In this document: one piece after another, positions 35,375 to 43,752 of the stretch
Layout of the letters: every line of letters begins with the position of its first letter
How positions within the stretch are numbered: position 1 is the stretch's first letter
NCBI RefSeq assembly: GCF_008041945.1
Contig: NZ_VKAD01000001.1
Coordinates: 1-64,000 of the forward strand
Length of the DNA: 64,000 nt
Source: Reinekea thalattae
Lineage (GTDB): Bacteria > Pseudomonadota > Gammaproteobacteria > Pseudomonadales > Natronospirillaceae
Reading direction: 5' to 3'
Position numbers and translations under genes: made by a program
Notes under the pieces: generated by a model
Databases searched by the model: none
The model's input: only the letters and a program-made list of their open reading frames with translations
Told to the model about the DNA's origin: nothing

Positions 35375-36027
35375 GCAGTCTGGCATTGAAACAATTTAAA
35401 GAAACCGTCAGTTATCAAAGTCTTTTATTGGGTGGTGTAACCGCCTTGGCCACGGCAATTTTATTTCTGGTTGCCAATCTAACTGCCAGTGCCATTCAAC
35501 AACAGAATGCGCAAGATAAAATGGATGGTTTAAATCAGGTTTTACCTCCGTCGTTATACAGCAATGACTTGTTAGCGACAGAAAGAGGTTGGTTAATTTC
35601 GGATGCAAGCTATCGCGTATTCATTGCTAAGAACGCATCGGAAGCGATCACCGGCTTGGCCATTCAAAGTGTAGCAAAAGGCTATTCAGGCGATATTCAA
35701 CTGTTGGTTGGGCTTGACGCGCAGCAGCAAATTATTGCTGTTCGTGTGTTATCCCATACCGAAACGCCAGGTTTAGGCGACAAAATTGAACGAGCTAAAA
35801 GCGATTGGGTCGATAGCTTTTATCAACAGTCGTTACAGCGTTTGTCGATGAAACAATGGGCGGTCAAAAAAGACGGTGGCGTGTTCGACCAATTTACTGG
35901 AGCCACCATTACGCCAAGAGCCGTTGTTGGTCAGGTACAGCAAACGCTGCTGGCGGTGCAGCAAGAAATTTTACCGACGCTGTTAAGCGAAGGTTATGAG
36001 CTAGCAAAGGGAGATTCAGATGAGTGA
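35371..36027 (+). CDS. rnfG: RnfG, covalent-FMN periplasmic subunit of the Rnf complex
   Basis: A 218-residue protein with one N-terminal membrane helix and a periplasmic FMN-binding domain. The modified threonine lies in FTGATITPRAVV near the C-terminus; HTETPGLGDKIE is a further family motif. The ATG at 35371 follows AAGGAGGAGCGTGC; an in-frame upstream start inside rnfD is rejected. It overlaps rnfD by four bases and rnfE by eight. Confidence 0.92.
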   Translation: MSSLALKQFKETVSYQSLLLGGVTALATAILFLVANLTASAIQQQNAQDKMDGLNQVLPPSLYSNDLLATERGWLISDASYRVFIAKNASEAITGLAIQSVAKGYSGDIQLLVGLDAQQQIIAVRVLSHTETPGLGDKIERAKSDWVDSFYQQSLQRLSMKQWAVKKDGGVFDQFTGATITPRAVVGQVQQTLLAVQQEILPTLLSEGYELAKGDSDE

Positions 36028-36718
36028 TTACAAATCGATTTTTGCCGATGGCTTGTGGCGCAACAACGTTGTCTTGGGGCAAAGTTTGGCACTCTGCCCT
36101 TTACTGGCGGTGACATCCAGCGCGACCAACGGCTTAGGTTTAGGCTTGGCGACGTTATTTGTCATGGTGTTTGCCAACCTAATGACGTCATTGATGAAAG
36201 GTTGGGTGACTCGTGCCATTCGCATTCCGATAAATATTTTATTAATCGCGACACTGGTGACGGTGACCGATTTATTGCTCAATGCTTACTTGCATGACTT
36301 ACATAAAGTTTTGGGTTTGTTTATCCCGCTAATTGTCACCAATTGCGCCATTTTAGGCCGAGTCGAATCCTTCGCCAGTCGCAGTGCTTTACTACCGTCT
36401 ATGGCCGATGGTTTTGCGATGGGGTTAGGCTTTACTTTGGTGCTAACAGGCATGGGAGCTGTACGTGAAATTTTAGGTAGCGGTACTCTGTTTGCTAATG
36501 CCAGTTTGTTGTTAGGACCAGGTTTTGAGTTTTTAGAAGTCACGCTGATACCAGAGTATCGTGGTTTCTTGCTGGCTATTTTACCGCCGGGCGGGTTTCT
36601 TGTGTTGAGCTTTATTTTGGCGGCGCAGAAAAAAATTCAGCGGCTGTCTGCGCAACGAAGTGATCGTAAAAAAGCGCTCGCGCCTTCAGAAAATCCGTTA
36701 GCGATGGAGGGTTCCTAA
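36020..36718 (+). CDS. rnfE: RnfE, membrane subunit of the Rnf complex
   Basis: A 232-residue six-helix protein, the partner of RnfA, with NNVVLGQSLALCPLLAVTSSA and LIVTNCAILGRVE, whose cysteines share the membrane [2Fe-2S] cluster with RnfA. A charged tail of about 35 residues ends the protein. Overlaps both neighbours. Confidence 0.92.
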   Translation: MSDYKSIFADGLWRNNVVLGQSLALCPLLAVTSSATNGLGLGLATLFVMVFANLMTSLMKGWVTRAIRIPINILLIATLVTVTDLLLNAYLHDLHKVLGLFIPLIVTNCAILGRVESFASRSALLPSMADGFAMGLGFTLVLTGMGAVREILGSGTLFANASLLLGPGFEFLEVTLIPEYRGFLLAILPPGGFLVLSFILAAQKKIQRLSAQRSDRKKALAPSENPLAMEGS

Positions 36719-36972
36719 TGCAAGTGAGTGTTGCATATGCCTTGCCGGAGCAGCAATGGTGGTTGAATGTTGATATTGCCGAGGGCGCCACTGTGATGGC
36801 GGCTATTCATAAAAGCGGCTTACTCGAGCTTAATAAAGACATCAATTTAGAACATCAAAAGGTTGGTATTTTTGGTCGGTTAGTCAGTTTAGAAACAGCG
36901 TTGGCAGAAGGTGATCGAGTTGAAATTTATCGGCCTATCACTTGGCAAGGTGACGACGATGATGACGATTGA
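36718..36972 (+). CDS. rnfH: RnfH, accessory protein of the Rnf operon
   Basis: An 84-residue ubiquitin-like (beta-grasp) protein of the RnfH family: VSVAYALPEQQWWLNVDIAEGATVMAAIHKSGLL and VEIYRPITWQGDDDDDD, where the RPL/RPI near the end is the family mark. Exact role in Rnf assembly is unknown. Its ATG overlaps the rnfE stop (TAATG). It is the last rnf gene. Confidence 0.88.
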   Translation: MQVSVAYALPEQQWWLNVDIAEGATVMAAIHKSGLLELNKDINLEHQKVGIFGRLVSLETALAEGDRVEIYRPITWQGDDDDDD

Positions 36973-37034
36973 GCGTGCTAGCAAGTTTAAGTTGACCGCC
37001 AAGTTTAAACGTACCACTAAGCCTAAGTAGAGAT

Positions 37035-37050
37035 TGTTAGGTATGCGACA
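37035..37050. promoter_or_regulatory. NifA upstream activator site for nifF
   Basis: TGT-TAGGTATGCG-ACA matches TGT-N10-ACA. Almost the same sequence occurs ahead of nifE (63464-63479). It lies about 75 bases upstream of the nifF sigma-54 promoter. Confidence 0.8.
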
Positions 37051-37120
37051 TTGTTTGCCTCAAAGCCTGAAGCTTGGTTTTTAGCGCCAGTAAAATCAAT
37101 GCTTTAGCAAACAGATTATT

Positions 37121-37136
37121 TGGCAGTGACTTTGCA
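37121..37136 (+). promoter_or_regulatory. Sigma-54 promoter of nifF
   Basis: TGGCAGTGACTTTGCA matches TGGCAC-N5-TTGCA with one mismatch. It lies 83 bases upstream of nifF. Confidence 0.88.
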
Positions 37137-37218
37137 ATGAAGCTTTTACAGGGCAATCACTGAGTGTGACTAAGCATCGCATCGTGGTTTTATTAATCGC
37201 TATAAGGATACAAATACT

Positions 37219-37773
37219 ATGACTAAGATAGGCATTTTTTTTGGTACCGATACTGGCACCACTCGCAAAATGGCAAAAACAATGTACAAAGAATTAGGCG
37301 AGGATTTAGCCGACAAACCGTTAAACATTAACCGTGTTGATGCAGAAACCCTGTCCGGTTACGACTTTCTAATTTTAGGGACGCCGACCTATGGTCACGG
37401 AGAACTCCCAGGTCTGAGTGCCGACTGTCAAGAAGAAAGCTGGGAGGAGTTTATGCCTAATTTCGATGATATTGATTTGAGCGGCAAAAAGGTTGCCCTG
37501 TTTGGCTTGGGTGATCAGGTTAATTACAGTGAAGAGTTTGTTGATGGTTTAGCAGAGTTGTATGAAGCCGTTGTGGAAACAGGTGCAACACTGGTAGGAC
37601 GTTGGCCTACCGAAGGCTATAGCTTTGAAGCTTCAGCTGCGGATGATGGCGGCGAGTTTTTTGGTTTGGTGTTGGATAACGACAATCAATCAAACCTGCA
37701 TGCTAATCGTATTAGCCAGTGGCTGGATAAAGTGAAACAAGAAATGGGTATTACCGAAGCCGCCATAGCTTAG
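37219..37773 (+). CDS. nifF: Flavodoxin, nif type (NifF)
   Basis: A 184-residue long-chain flavodoxin. The FMN phosphate loop is FFGTDTGTTRKMAK, and TPTYGHGELPG and FGLGDQVNYSEEFVDG are the two isoalloxazine loops; the roughly 20-residue insertion of long flavodoxins is present. It carries electrons to the Fe protein of nitrogenase. Its own sigma-54 promoter and NifA site and its place between rnf and cowN support the nif-specific assignment. Confidence 0.92.
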   Translation: MTKIGIFFGTDTGTTRKMAKTMYKELGEDLADKPLNINRVDAETLSGYDFLILGTPTYGHGELPGLSADCQEESWEEFMPNFDDIDLSGKKVALFGLGDQVNYSEEFVDGLAELYEAVVETGATLVGRWPTEGYSFEASAADDGGEFFGLVLDNDNQSNLHANRISQWLDKVKQEMGITEAAIA

Positions 37774-37905
37774 TTTTTAGTGCCTATTCAGCAGTGTTGG
37801 TTTCACTGCAATAAAAATATAAACAGGATCATCAGTGCTTAGCTCGTAGCCGCTTTTGTTGTAGCAAGCTGCGCTGCTAAGCCGTGTGAAATAGATGAGG
37901 AATTT

Positions 37906-38193
37906 ATGACAACAGGTACGACAAAAGATCGTTATGTCACCTTTTGTGATATTGAATGCGATCGTAACGCAAATGAGCTGATTGCAAAGCTGGATCGATT
38001 GATTGCTGAAGGTCGTGGCTCTGAACAATGGCGGCATTATTTTCGTCAAAAGCGTGAAGAGCAGCTGGCGCGAGAACACGATAACTTGCATCTGATTGGC
38101 AATCAGATTAACCCGCTTTATGAATTTTTCAATGAGGTTGAAGATGAACAGGCGGTAGAACTTCTGTATCAAATTGAGCAAGAATGCTGTTAG
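37906..38193 (+). CDS. cowN: CowN, protects nitrogenase from carbon monoxide
   Basis: A 95-residue soluble protein. DRYVTFCDIECDRNANELIAKLD, LHLIGNQINPLYEFFN and the tail LLYQIEQECC match what I know of CowN, which sustains N2 fixation in the presence of CO by binding the MoFe protein. No sigma-54 promoter is visible in the 132-base gap after nifF, so read-through from the nifF promoter is likely. Binding site TGAGGAATTT. Confidence 0.87.
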   Translation: MTTGTTKDRYVTFCDIECDRNANELIAKLDRLIAEGRGSEQWRHYFRQKREEQLAREHDNLHLIGNQINPLYEFFNEVEDEQAVELLYQIEQECC

Positions 38194-38274
38194 CTCTTAG
38201 CGATGTTACTGTTAGGCAACAACTCAATGTGATAGTTATTCAGTGATAGCTGTATTTATTATTTATAACGAGCG

Positions 38275-38910
38275 TTAAAAACCAGCCTCGGCAAGGCGTT
38301 TCTCAACAGCGGTAATAAATGTTTGTTTGTTTTTTCGTCGCGCGTATCTTGAAATGGTTTGAATCGGAAACAGGGTTTTCTCGCCAAGGCCGTCGATTAG
38401 GTAGAAATCTTCTTCGCCGTCTGCTGGTTGTTCCAAAACAATGTTGCCAAAATTTAGGTCGCCAATGACTAAATCTGTTTTTTCAATTTGCTCAAGCAAC
38501 GCCCTAAGCTTTTTAGCGCGGCTGGTATTCATTCGGTTTTCGCGGAATAACTTACCGATAGTTGGTGCTAGATTTCCCTTCTTATCGCGAACTGCCGATA
38601 CCACCAAACCAAGCCCTAAGTCTGTGTCGACAATCCCTTCTATCGGGGCGATATAGCGCACCAGAGTATCTGCTCGATTGTAGCGAGACTGAAAATAGAT
38701 ATTTAACTCGCGTAAATTGCCAGAAAGAAAGATAAAACGATCTTCAATATTGCGATACCAATGTTGTAGTCGGCTCATAGGCCCAGATATTTCTATACGG
38801 CGATGAACCTTTACCAGCAACTCAGGGTTATCTGGGTGTTCATAAATGTAGCGGGTTCGACTGATCGCAATTGGCGTCAGTTCATTCAGTTTTAGGTAGC
38901 TATGATACAA
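38275..38910 (-). CDS. YrbL-family kinase-like protein
   Basis: A 211-residue protein of the YrbL (PhoP-regulatory-network) family. VIGDLNFGNIVLE resembles a kinase catalytic loop, and the YLIDGLGEKTLFPIQTISRYARRKNKQ segment near the C-terminus matches the YrbL pattern. The function is not established; in enterobacteria expression depends on PhoPQ. Convergent with cowN, it marks the end of the first nif block. No terminator is clear in the 81-base gap. Confidence 0.8.
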   Translation of the reverse strand: MYHSYLKLNELTPIAISRTRYIYEHPDNPELLVKVHRRIEISGPMSRLQHWYRNIEDRFIFLSGNLRELNIYFQSRYNRADTLVRYIAPIEGIVDTDLGLGLVVSAVRDKKGNLAPTIGKLFRENRMNTSRAKKLRALLEQIEKTDLVIGDLNFGNIVLEQPADGEEDFYLIDGLGEKTLFPIQTISRYARRKNKQTFITAVEKRLAEAGF

Positions 38911-39151
38911 GGTAAGAGCCTTAGAACGAGATATTTGTTGTTGGGTGCTAGTTATTCAGTACTGGTGTCAGATTATATTAGTAATAACAGTTGTAAGACA
39001 GCTGACTCGTATTAATATGGCCCTAAAATGACAAAATTGTGACTTTTTACCTAGCTGTTACATCGAAAGGGACTGCAGTTTTTGCGTGTGCCGACGGCAT
39101 ACGTTACTTTAGGCCGCCTAATTTTAAGCGAACCTAACGCAAAGAGGATTT

Positions 39152-40330
39152 ATGAGTATTACCAGCCTGTTGGGCGACAAGCAGCGATTCGATGTAAAAC
39201 CTGAAGACACTACCATGAAAGCGGTTGTGACCATGGCAAACGGCGGCTATGAGCAGCTAAATTACACCGATGTTCCTATGCCGAAACCATTAGCAGGCGA
39301 GGTGCTTGTCCAAGTGTTGGCAGCCGGTGTCAATAATACCGAGATTAACACTCGTTTAGGCTGGTACTCCTCTAAGGTGACGCAAGGTACCGATGCACTG
39401 AACGCTAATGACGATGAAAAATCCAGCGCAGCAGAAGAGCTTGATGGTGGCTGGAATGAGCAGACACCGTTCCCGTTCATTCAAGGTACCGACTGCTGTG
39501 GTCGTATTGTCGCCGTGGGTGAGGGGGTTGACCCTACTCGTATCGGTGAACGAATTTTGATTCGTGCCTGTATTCGTCGTGATAATTGGCAGTCGCTAGA
39601 AAATATCTGGATGGCATCAGACTTTGACGGTGCCTTCGCGCAGTTTGTGAAAATCACTGCAAGTGAAGCATTCGCGGTTGAGTGCGACTGGTCCGATGCC
39701 GAATTAGGCACCATTCCTTGTGCTTACGGTACGGCTGAAAATATGGTCCACCGTGCTGGAGTGGCTAAAGGTGAGCACGTATTAGTTGCAGGCGCTTCGG
39801 GTGGCGTCGGCTCTGCGGTAGTGCAATTGGCCAAACGACGTGGCGCTAAAGTCACCGCCATTGTCGGTAAAGATAAGATGGACATGCTGAAAGAACTGGG
39901 CGTAGACCAAGTGATAGAGCGCAATGCAGACTTGGTTGAAGTATTGGGCGACAAATCTGTTGACGTGGTCATCGACAATGTCGCCGGTGAAGCCTTTACA
40001 CAAATGTCCGTGGTGATGAAGCGCGGCGGTCGATATGCATCTTCTGGTGCGATTGCTGGGCCTTTGGTGACATTAGATATGCGGAACTTTTATTTAAAAG
40101 ACCTGACCTTTATTGGTTGTACCGCTTGGGACGAACCCGTTTTTCCTAATTTGGTTTCCTATATTGAGCGTGGTGAAATAAAGCCTTTGTTAGCGAAAAC
40201 CTATCCATTGGCTGATATCGTCAATGCCCAAAAAGCCTTTACTGAGAAAAAACACGTCGGTAAATTTGTTTTGCTGCCGCCAGAGTTAACTGAGGCTCAG
40301 CAGCAATACATCGATAAGGTGAACGGCTAA
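39152..40330 (+). CDS. Zinc-independent MDR oxidoreductase (alcohol dehydrogenase/quinone oxidoreductase family)
   Basis: A 392-residue cytoplasmic reductase of the medium-chain family. GroES-like N-terminal part (VLVQVLAAGVNNTEINTRLGWY), then a Rossmann fold with LVAGASGGVGSAVVQLAKRRGAKV. The NNTEIN segment replaces the zinc-binding cysteine of true alcohol dehydrogenases, so a quinone-oxidoreductase-like enzyme is more likely. An insert with many acidic residues (about 80-100) separates the two halves of the first domain. Substrate unknown. Site AAAGAGGATTT. Confidence 0.82.
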   Translation: MSITSLLGDKQRFDVKPEDTTMKAVVTMANGGYEQLNYTDVPMPKPLAGEVLVQVLAAGVNNTEINTRLGWYSSKVTQGTDALNANDDEKSSAAEELDGGWNEQTPFPFIQGTDCCGRIVAVGEGVDPTRIGERILIRACIRRDNWQSLENIWMASDFDGAFAQFVKITASEAFAVECDWSDAELGTIPCAYGTAENMVHRAGVAKGEHVLVAGASGGVGSAVVQLAKRRGAKVTAIVGKDKMDMLKELGVDQVIERNADLVEVLGDKSVDVVIDNVAGEAFTQMSVVMKRGGRYASSGAIAGPLVTLDMRNFYLKDLTFIGCTAWDEPVFPNLVSYIERGEIKPLLAKTYPLADIVNAQKAFTEKKHVGKFVLLPPELTEAQQQYIDKVNG

Positions 40331-40412
40331 AGCTAATTGTTGGCTCACAGTGCTAGCTCTATTTATGTTATCGCTGTGAGCCGAACCCAACAGATTTTAA
40401 TTCGAGAGTTTC

Positions 40413-41255
40413 ATGTCTAATTCTAGCAGTGCTGAGCGATCCATCTTTGCTCGCTTGGCAACCATTCCGCACGATAATCCAGCAATGAACGAATCGACTT
40501 GGTTCGATGTTCAGCCTTGTAAGACCTACCAGCTGTTTGGGCGTTCGGTGGTGATTACTCAGCCAAGTTCCAGTTTTTGGGTATATTTGCTTGGCGTGAT
40601 CACGACAGCCGTCGGCATCTATTGTTTACTGATGCAAGGTGTTGAACAGACTCGCTTTTACTGGGGCTGGTCGCTTATCTTGTGGGGCGTCGGTGCGCTC
40701 ATTGCCGGCACCAGTTATCAGGCGTTTGGTTTCCAGTTGAAATGCCAAGGGCGAGAAGTCTGTGCTTGGACCAGCTGGTGGGAAGTGGTGTATCTGATTT
40801 TCCAGCAATTAAGTGTCAACCTAATGCTGGTGGCTGTCGTGTATAGCTCTTTGCCTGCAGCTGTTGGTGTTGCTAAGGCGGTTGCGTTAGCAGTCTCAGT
40901 ACTTTATTGCGTCATGGTTCTTTATGGTGCCTTTAAGCCGCAAAAACAGTTAATCACCTACGAACTGATGGTCAAGGTTTGTACGCCCTTTATCTATTTT
41001 TTCATCGCGTTAAATGGCTGGCGGTTTTACCAGCAGGGCATGGCGATTGATGCTGCGCTACTTGGGGTTTGGTTTGGCTTAATTTTGACCGACTTTCTTT
41101 ATTGGCGTTATTACAATGCTGGCATCAGTGAAAAATTATGGGCCAAGGGCCAATGGTTTACCGAAAATGATGTGCTGCATGTCGCGCTGGTGATTTGGAT
41201 TGTTTATATCGCAGTGGTATTGGTACCGTTAATGAAAGATGCACCGTTGGTTTAG
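40413..41255 (+). CDS. Membrane protein of unknown family
   Basis: A 280-residue protein with about seven or eight hydrophobic helices starting near residue 50, after a soluble N-terminus (MSNSSSAERSIFARLATIPHD). WGWSLILWGVGALIAGTSYQAFGF and TDFLYWRYYNAGISEKLW are tryptophan/tyrosine-rich segments. I do not recognise a family. It follows the MDR reductase by 82 bases on the same strand and may be co-transcribed with it. Confidence 0.65.
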   Translation: MSNSSSAERSIFARLATIPHDNPAMNESTWFDVQPCKTYQLFGRSVVITQPSSSFWVYLLGVITTAVGIYCLLMQGVEQTRFYWGWSLILWGVGALIAGTSYQAFGFQLKCQGREVCAWTSWWEVVYLIFQQLSVNLMLVAVVYSSLPAAVGVAKAVALAVSVLYCVMVLYGAFKPQKQLITYELMVKVCTPFIYFFIALNGWRFYQQGMAIDAALLGVWFGLILTDFLYWRYYNAGISEKLWAKGQWFTENDVLHVALVIWIVYIAVVLVPLMKDAPLV

Positions 41256-41320
41256 TCTGTTGACTGTCGATTCAATTTTTTAAATCAATTAAATTAAATC
41301 AATTAAAAGGTTATTTGCCG

Positions 41321-42196
41321 ATGAGTTGGATTTTATTAACCCTGCTGGCGGCTTTTAGCCAAAGCTGGCGTAATGCTTTTCAAAGTCGGCTGTCTCAAAC
41401 ATTCAGCACCGTTGCTGTAACCTTGGCGCGTTTTTTATGGGCAGGGCCTCTAGCGCTGCTCTATCTAATTGGGCTTTATCAATGGCGGCCGGTGGCTTTA
41501 CCGCAATTTTCATTGGTGTCGGCGTTTTTTATTGTCGCCGCTGCACTGATGCAAATTGTTGCCACTGCATTAATGGTTGTTCTTTTTAAGCAAAAAAACT
41601 ATGCCATTGGTGCAGGTCTGGCAAAAAGTGAAGCGCCGATGTCTGCTTTTTTAGGCGTGCTGTTTTTTGGTACCAGCTTAAGCTTAATTGGCTGGCTGGG
41701 CGTGCTTATTGGTGGCTTAGCGGTCTTTGTGCTAAGTACCGCTCAAGGTATTAAGCAGCTGTCGCTAAAAACCGTCCTGTTGGGTTTAGCGTGCAGCACG
41801 GCCTTTGCCTTAACCTCCCTTTGGATTCGTGAAGCCAGCCTAAGTTTGGCGCTACCCTTTCCGTACAGCGCGGCCTGGGTGCTGTTGTTGGTGATCGCTG
41901 TACAAACATTGCTATTAGTCGGTTATTTAGTATGTAACGACAGACGCAGCCTTGTGATGATGTTTAAAAAACCGACTTACGTTGTGTTGACCAGCCTAGC
42001 TAGTTTTATTGGCTCGTTTGGTTGGTTCAGTGCTATGTCGTTACAGGCTGTGCCTTATGTGAAAACGCTAGGGCAAATAGAGGTGTTATTTACGATGTTG
42101 ATTTCGTATTTTTGGTTAAAAGAGTCGATTAAAAGTAAGGACGTTATCGCCTTATTTATGGTTGGTATCGCTGCAATATTGGTGATGTTGCACTAA
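41321..42196 (+). CDS. EamA/DMT-family transporter
   Basis: A 291-residue inner-membrane protein with ten predicted helices in two EamA-type halves; the second half ends GWFSAMSLQAVPYVKTLGQIEVLFTMLISYFWLKESI, a characteristic drug/metabolite transporter pattern. Substrate unknown. The ATG at 41321 follows AAAAGG; an in-frame TTG six bases earlier is rejected. Confidence 0.83.
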   Translation: MSWILLTLLAAFSQSWRNAFQSRLSQTFSTVAVTLARFLWAGPLALLYLIGLYQWRPVALPQFSLVSAFFIVAAALMQIVATALMVVLFKQKNYAIGAGLAKSEAPMSAFLGVLFFGTSLSLIGWLGVLIGGLAVFVLSTAQGIKQLSLKTVLLGLACSTAFALTSLWIREASLSLALPFPYSAAWVLLLVIAVQTLLLVGYLVCNDRRSLVMMFKKPTYVVLTSLASFIGSFGWFSAMSLQAVPYVKTLGQIEVLFTMLISYFWLKESIKSKDVIALFMVGIAAILVMLH

Positions 42197-42397
42197 CGGT
42201 CAGATAAATGAGCTTTAAAATACAGCCCCTGTCAATTTGATAGCGAATTGATGATGAAACTGATTGACATCAAAAGCTGGAGCTTATACATTGCCCGCAG
42301 CTAAAAAGTAAGCCTATTTTTAACACCTCATTTCGTTGCATTCTGCGTAGTACATCGTCCTGTAGTTTGAAATTTCGTTTGTTTTTATTGCTAATAA

Positions 42398-42412
42398 TGC
42401 CTCGCGGAGGCA
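42398..42412 (+). promoter_or_regulatory. Hairpin in the cold-shock gene leader
   Basis: TGCCTC-GCG-GAGGCA forms a compact hairpin 30 bases upstream of the cold-shock ATG, within a 245-base region without a gene. Cold-shock mRNAs commonly carry structured leaders that refold with temperature; this is an inference. Confidence 0.45.
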
Positions 42413-42441
42413 GTTTTATAATTCATTACAGGATATCTAAT

Positions 42442-42648
42442 ATGTCTACTACTACTGGTACAGTAAAATGGTTCAACGAGTCTAAAGGCTTCGGTTTTAT
42501 CGAACAAGAATCTGGCCCTGATGTTTTCGCACACTTCAGTGCAATCACTGGTTCAGGCTTCAAAACATTAGCTGAAGGCCAAAAAGTTGAGTTCACTGTA
42601 ACTCAAGGTCAAAAAGGCCCTCAAGCTGAGAACATTGTTGCCCTATAA
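42442..42648 (+). CDS. Cold-shock protein (CspA family)
   Basis: A 68-residue single cold-shock domain. RNP1 KGFGFIEQ and RNP2 VFAHFSAI are present. It binds single-stranded nucleic acid and melts mRNA structure. The start at 42442 follows AGGATATCTAAT; a longer frame starting upstream is only open leader. Followed by a very strong terminator. Confidence 0.95.
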   Translation: MSTTTGTVKWFNESKGFGFIEQESGPDVFAHFSAITGSGFKTLAEGQKVEFTVTQGQKGPQAENIVAL

Positions 42649-42662
42649 GGCTAATGATGTTG

Positions 42663-42694
42663 AAAAAGCAAACCTTCGGGTTTGCTTTTTTTTT
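42663..42694. terminator. Strong intrinsic terminator after the cold-shock gene
   Basis: AAAAAGCAAACC (42663-42674), TTCG loop, GGTTTGCTTTTT (42679-42690), then more T. The A run on the left makes it symmetric. Confidence 0.95.
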
Positions 42695-42933
42695 GCCCGT
42701 AAAAAATAGTTGCTTACGGTTATCAATAGCTTGATATAAGCGCTGGTTGCAGCTTTCAAATAGCGCTAATATCTGCCGCCAACTGTAATCTAGTTGCCGA
42801 ACGCTATCGGCGCAGCCTGATGCTTGGTTTCTTTTTCTTGAGAGAAGGGGAACAGGTATTAGGTTTAATCATTACATTGACTAATTAGGCTACAAGGCCT
42901 CGACGCCAATGCCTTTTATTATATGGAGCTCAT

Positions 42934-43683
42934 ATGTCTGTCTTTAAACAAGCCGCACAAGAACTGCTTAATCGTCGCAAGCCGGGTGTTAAAGCACCTC
43001 GCTTAGAAGAGTCTATTCGTCCTGCCAGCCTAGAAGATGCATTTGCTATTCATGCTGAAATGGCCACTATCGAGCCAGTGACGGGTTGGAAGTGTTTATT
43101 TCCATTGGCGGCAGATAAAATTATTGCAGCACCTATTTTTAATTTGCAGCAAGACACTGATGTTGTTGAATTATTTGAAGATAAAGGCGTTGCACGCGTT
43201 GAGCCTGAAGTGGCGTTTGTTTTAGCGAAAGATTTACCTGCTAAAGCAGAAGATTACACCGAAGCAGAAGTGCTTGATGCAGTAGGCAGTGCACACATGG
43301 CGCTGGAGTTGATGCAAAGCCGCTTTGAAGAGGGTGCAGAGCAAAGTTATTTTGAAAGCCTTGCTGACTGCATGGTCAACCAAGGTATGTTTGTCGGCCC
43401 AGAAATCGACAAAGCAGCGGCAGCTGAATTAAGCACGGTTAAAATCACCGTGACTCAGGGCGATGAAGTGCGTGAACTCGATGGTAAGCATCCAAATGAG
43501 CGTGCTATTGATGGTCTTGTTTGGTTGGTCAACTACATGGGCAAACGCGATGTTAGCCTAAAAGCTGGTGCCGCGATCATTACTGGCTCATTCAAAGGCA
43601 TTGTAAACATGGCGTTTGATGTTGAAACCACCATTGCTTATGAAGGCTTAGCGCAATACCAGGTGACTTTTAAGCGCGCCTAA
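42934..43683 (+). CDS. 2-keto-4-pentenoate hydratase-like protein (FAH superfamily)
   Basis: A 249-residue enzyme of the fumarylacetoacetate hydrolase superfamily, hydratase/decarboxylase branch. VEPEVAFVLAKDLP supplies the metal-binding Glu-x-Glu, and ITGSFKGIVNM ends the fold. Known relatives hydrate 2-oxopent-4-enoate in aromatic degradation. No other aromatic-degradation gene is near, so substrate is open. Confidence 0.8.
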   Translation: MSVFKQAAQELLNRRKPGVKAPRLEESIRPASLEDAFAIHAEMATIEPVTGWKCLFPLAADKIIAAPIFNLQQDTDVVELFEDKGVARVEPEVAFVLAKDLPAKAEDYTEAEVLDAVGSAHMALELMQSRFEEGAEQSYFESLADCMVNQGMFVGPEIDKAAAAELSTVKITVTQGDEVRELDGKHPNERAIDGLVWLVNYMGKRDVSLKAGAAIITGSFKGIVNMAFDVETTIAYEGLAQYQVTFKRA

Positions 43684-43704
43684 TTATTGTTTGTCAGGTT
43701 GTTA

Positions 43705-43738
43705 AATGGCAAGCCAGATGGCTTGCCATTTTTTTTTG
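43705..43738. terminator. Bidirectional terminator between the hydratase gene and nifM
   Basis: AATGGCAAGCC (43705-43715), AGAT loop, GGCTTGCCATT (43720-43730) and a run of T. It can end the hydratase transcript and, less strongly, the convergent nifM transcript. Confidence 0.93.
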
Positions 43739-43752
43739 CCTATTTTGAGTCT

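Noticed and set aside
37058-37082. Possible terminator after rnfH (AAGC/GCTT with T run)
   Set aside because: The stem is only four or five pairs and lies within the nifF promoter region.
37796-37815. Sigma-54-like TTGG...CTGCAA ahead of cowN
   Set aside because: GG-GC spacing is 9 instead of 12 bases, so it cannot be a sigma-54 promoter.
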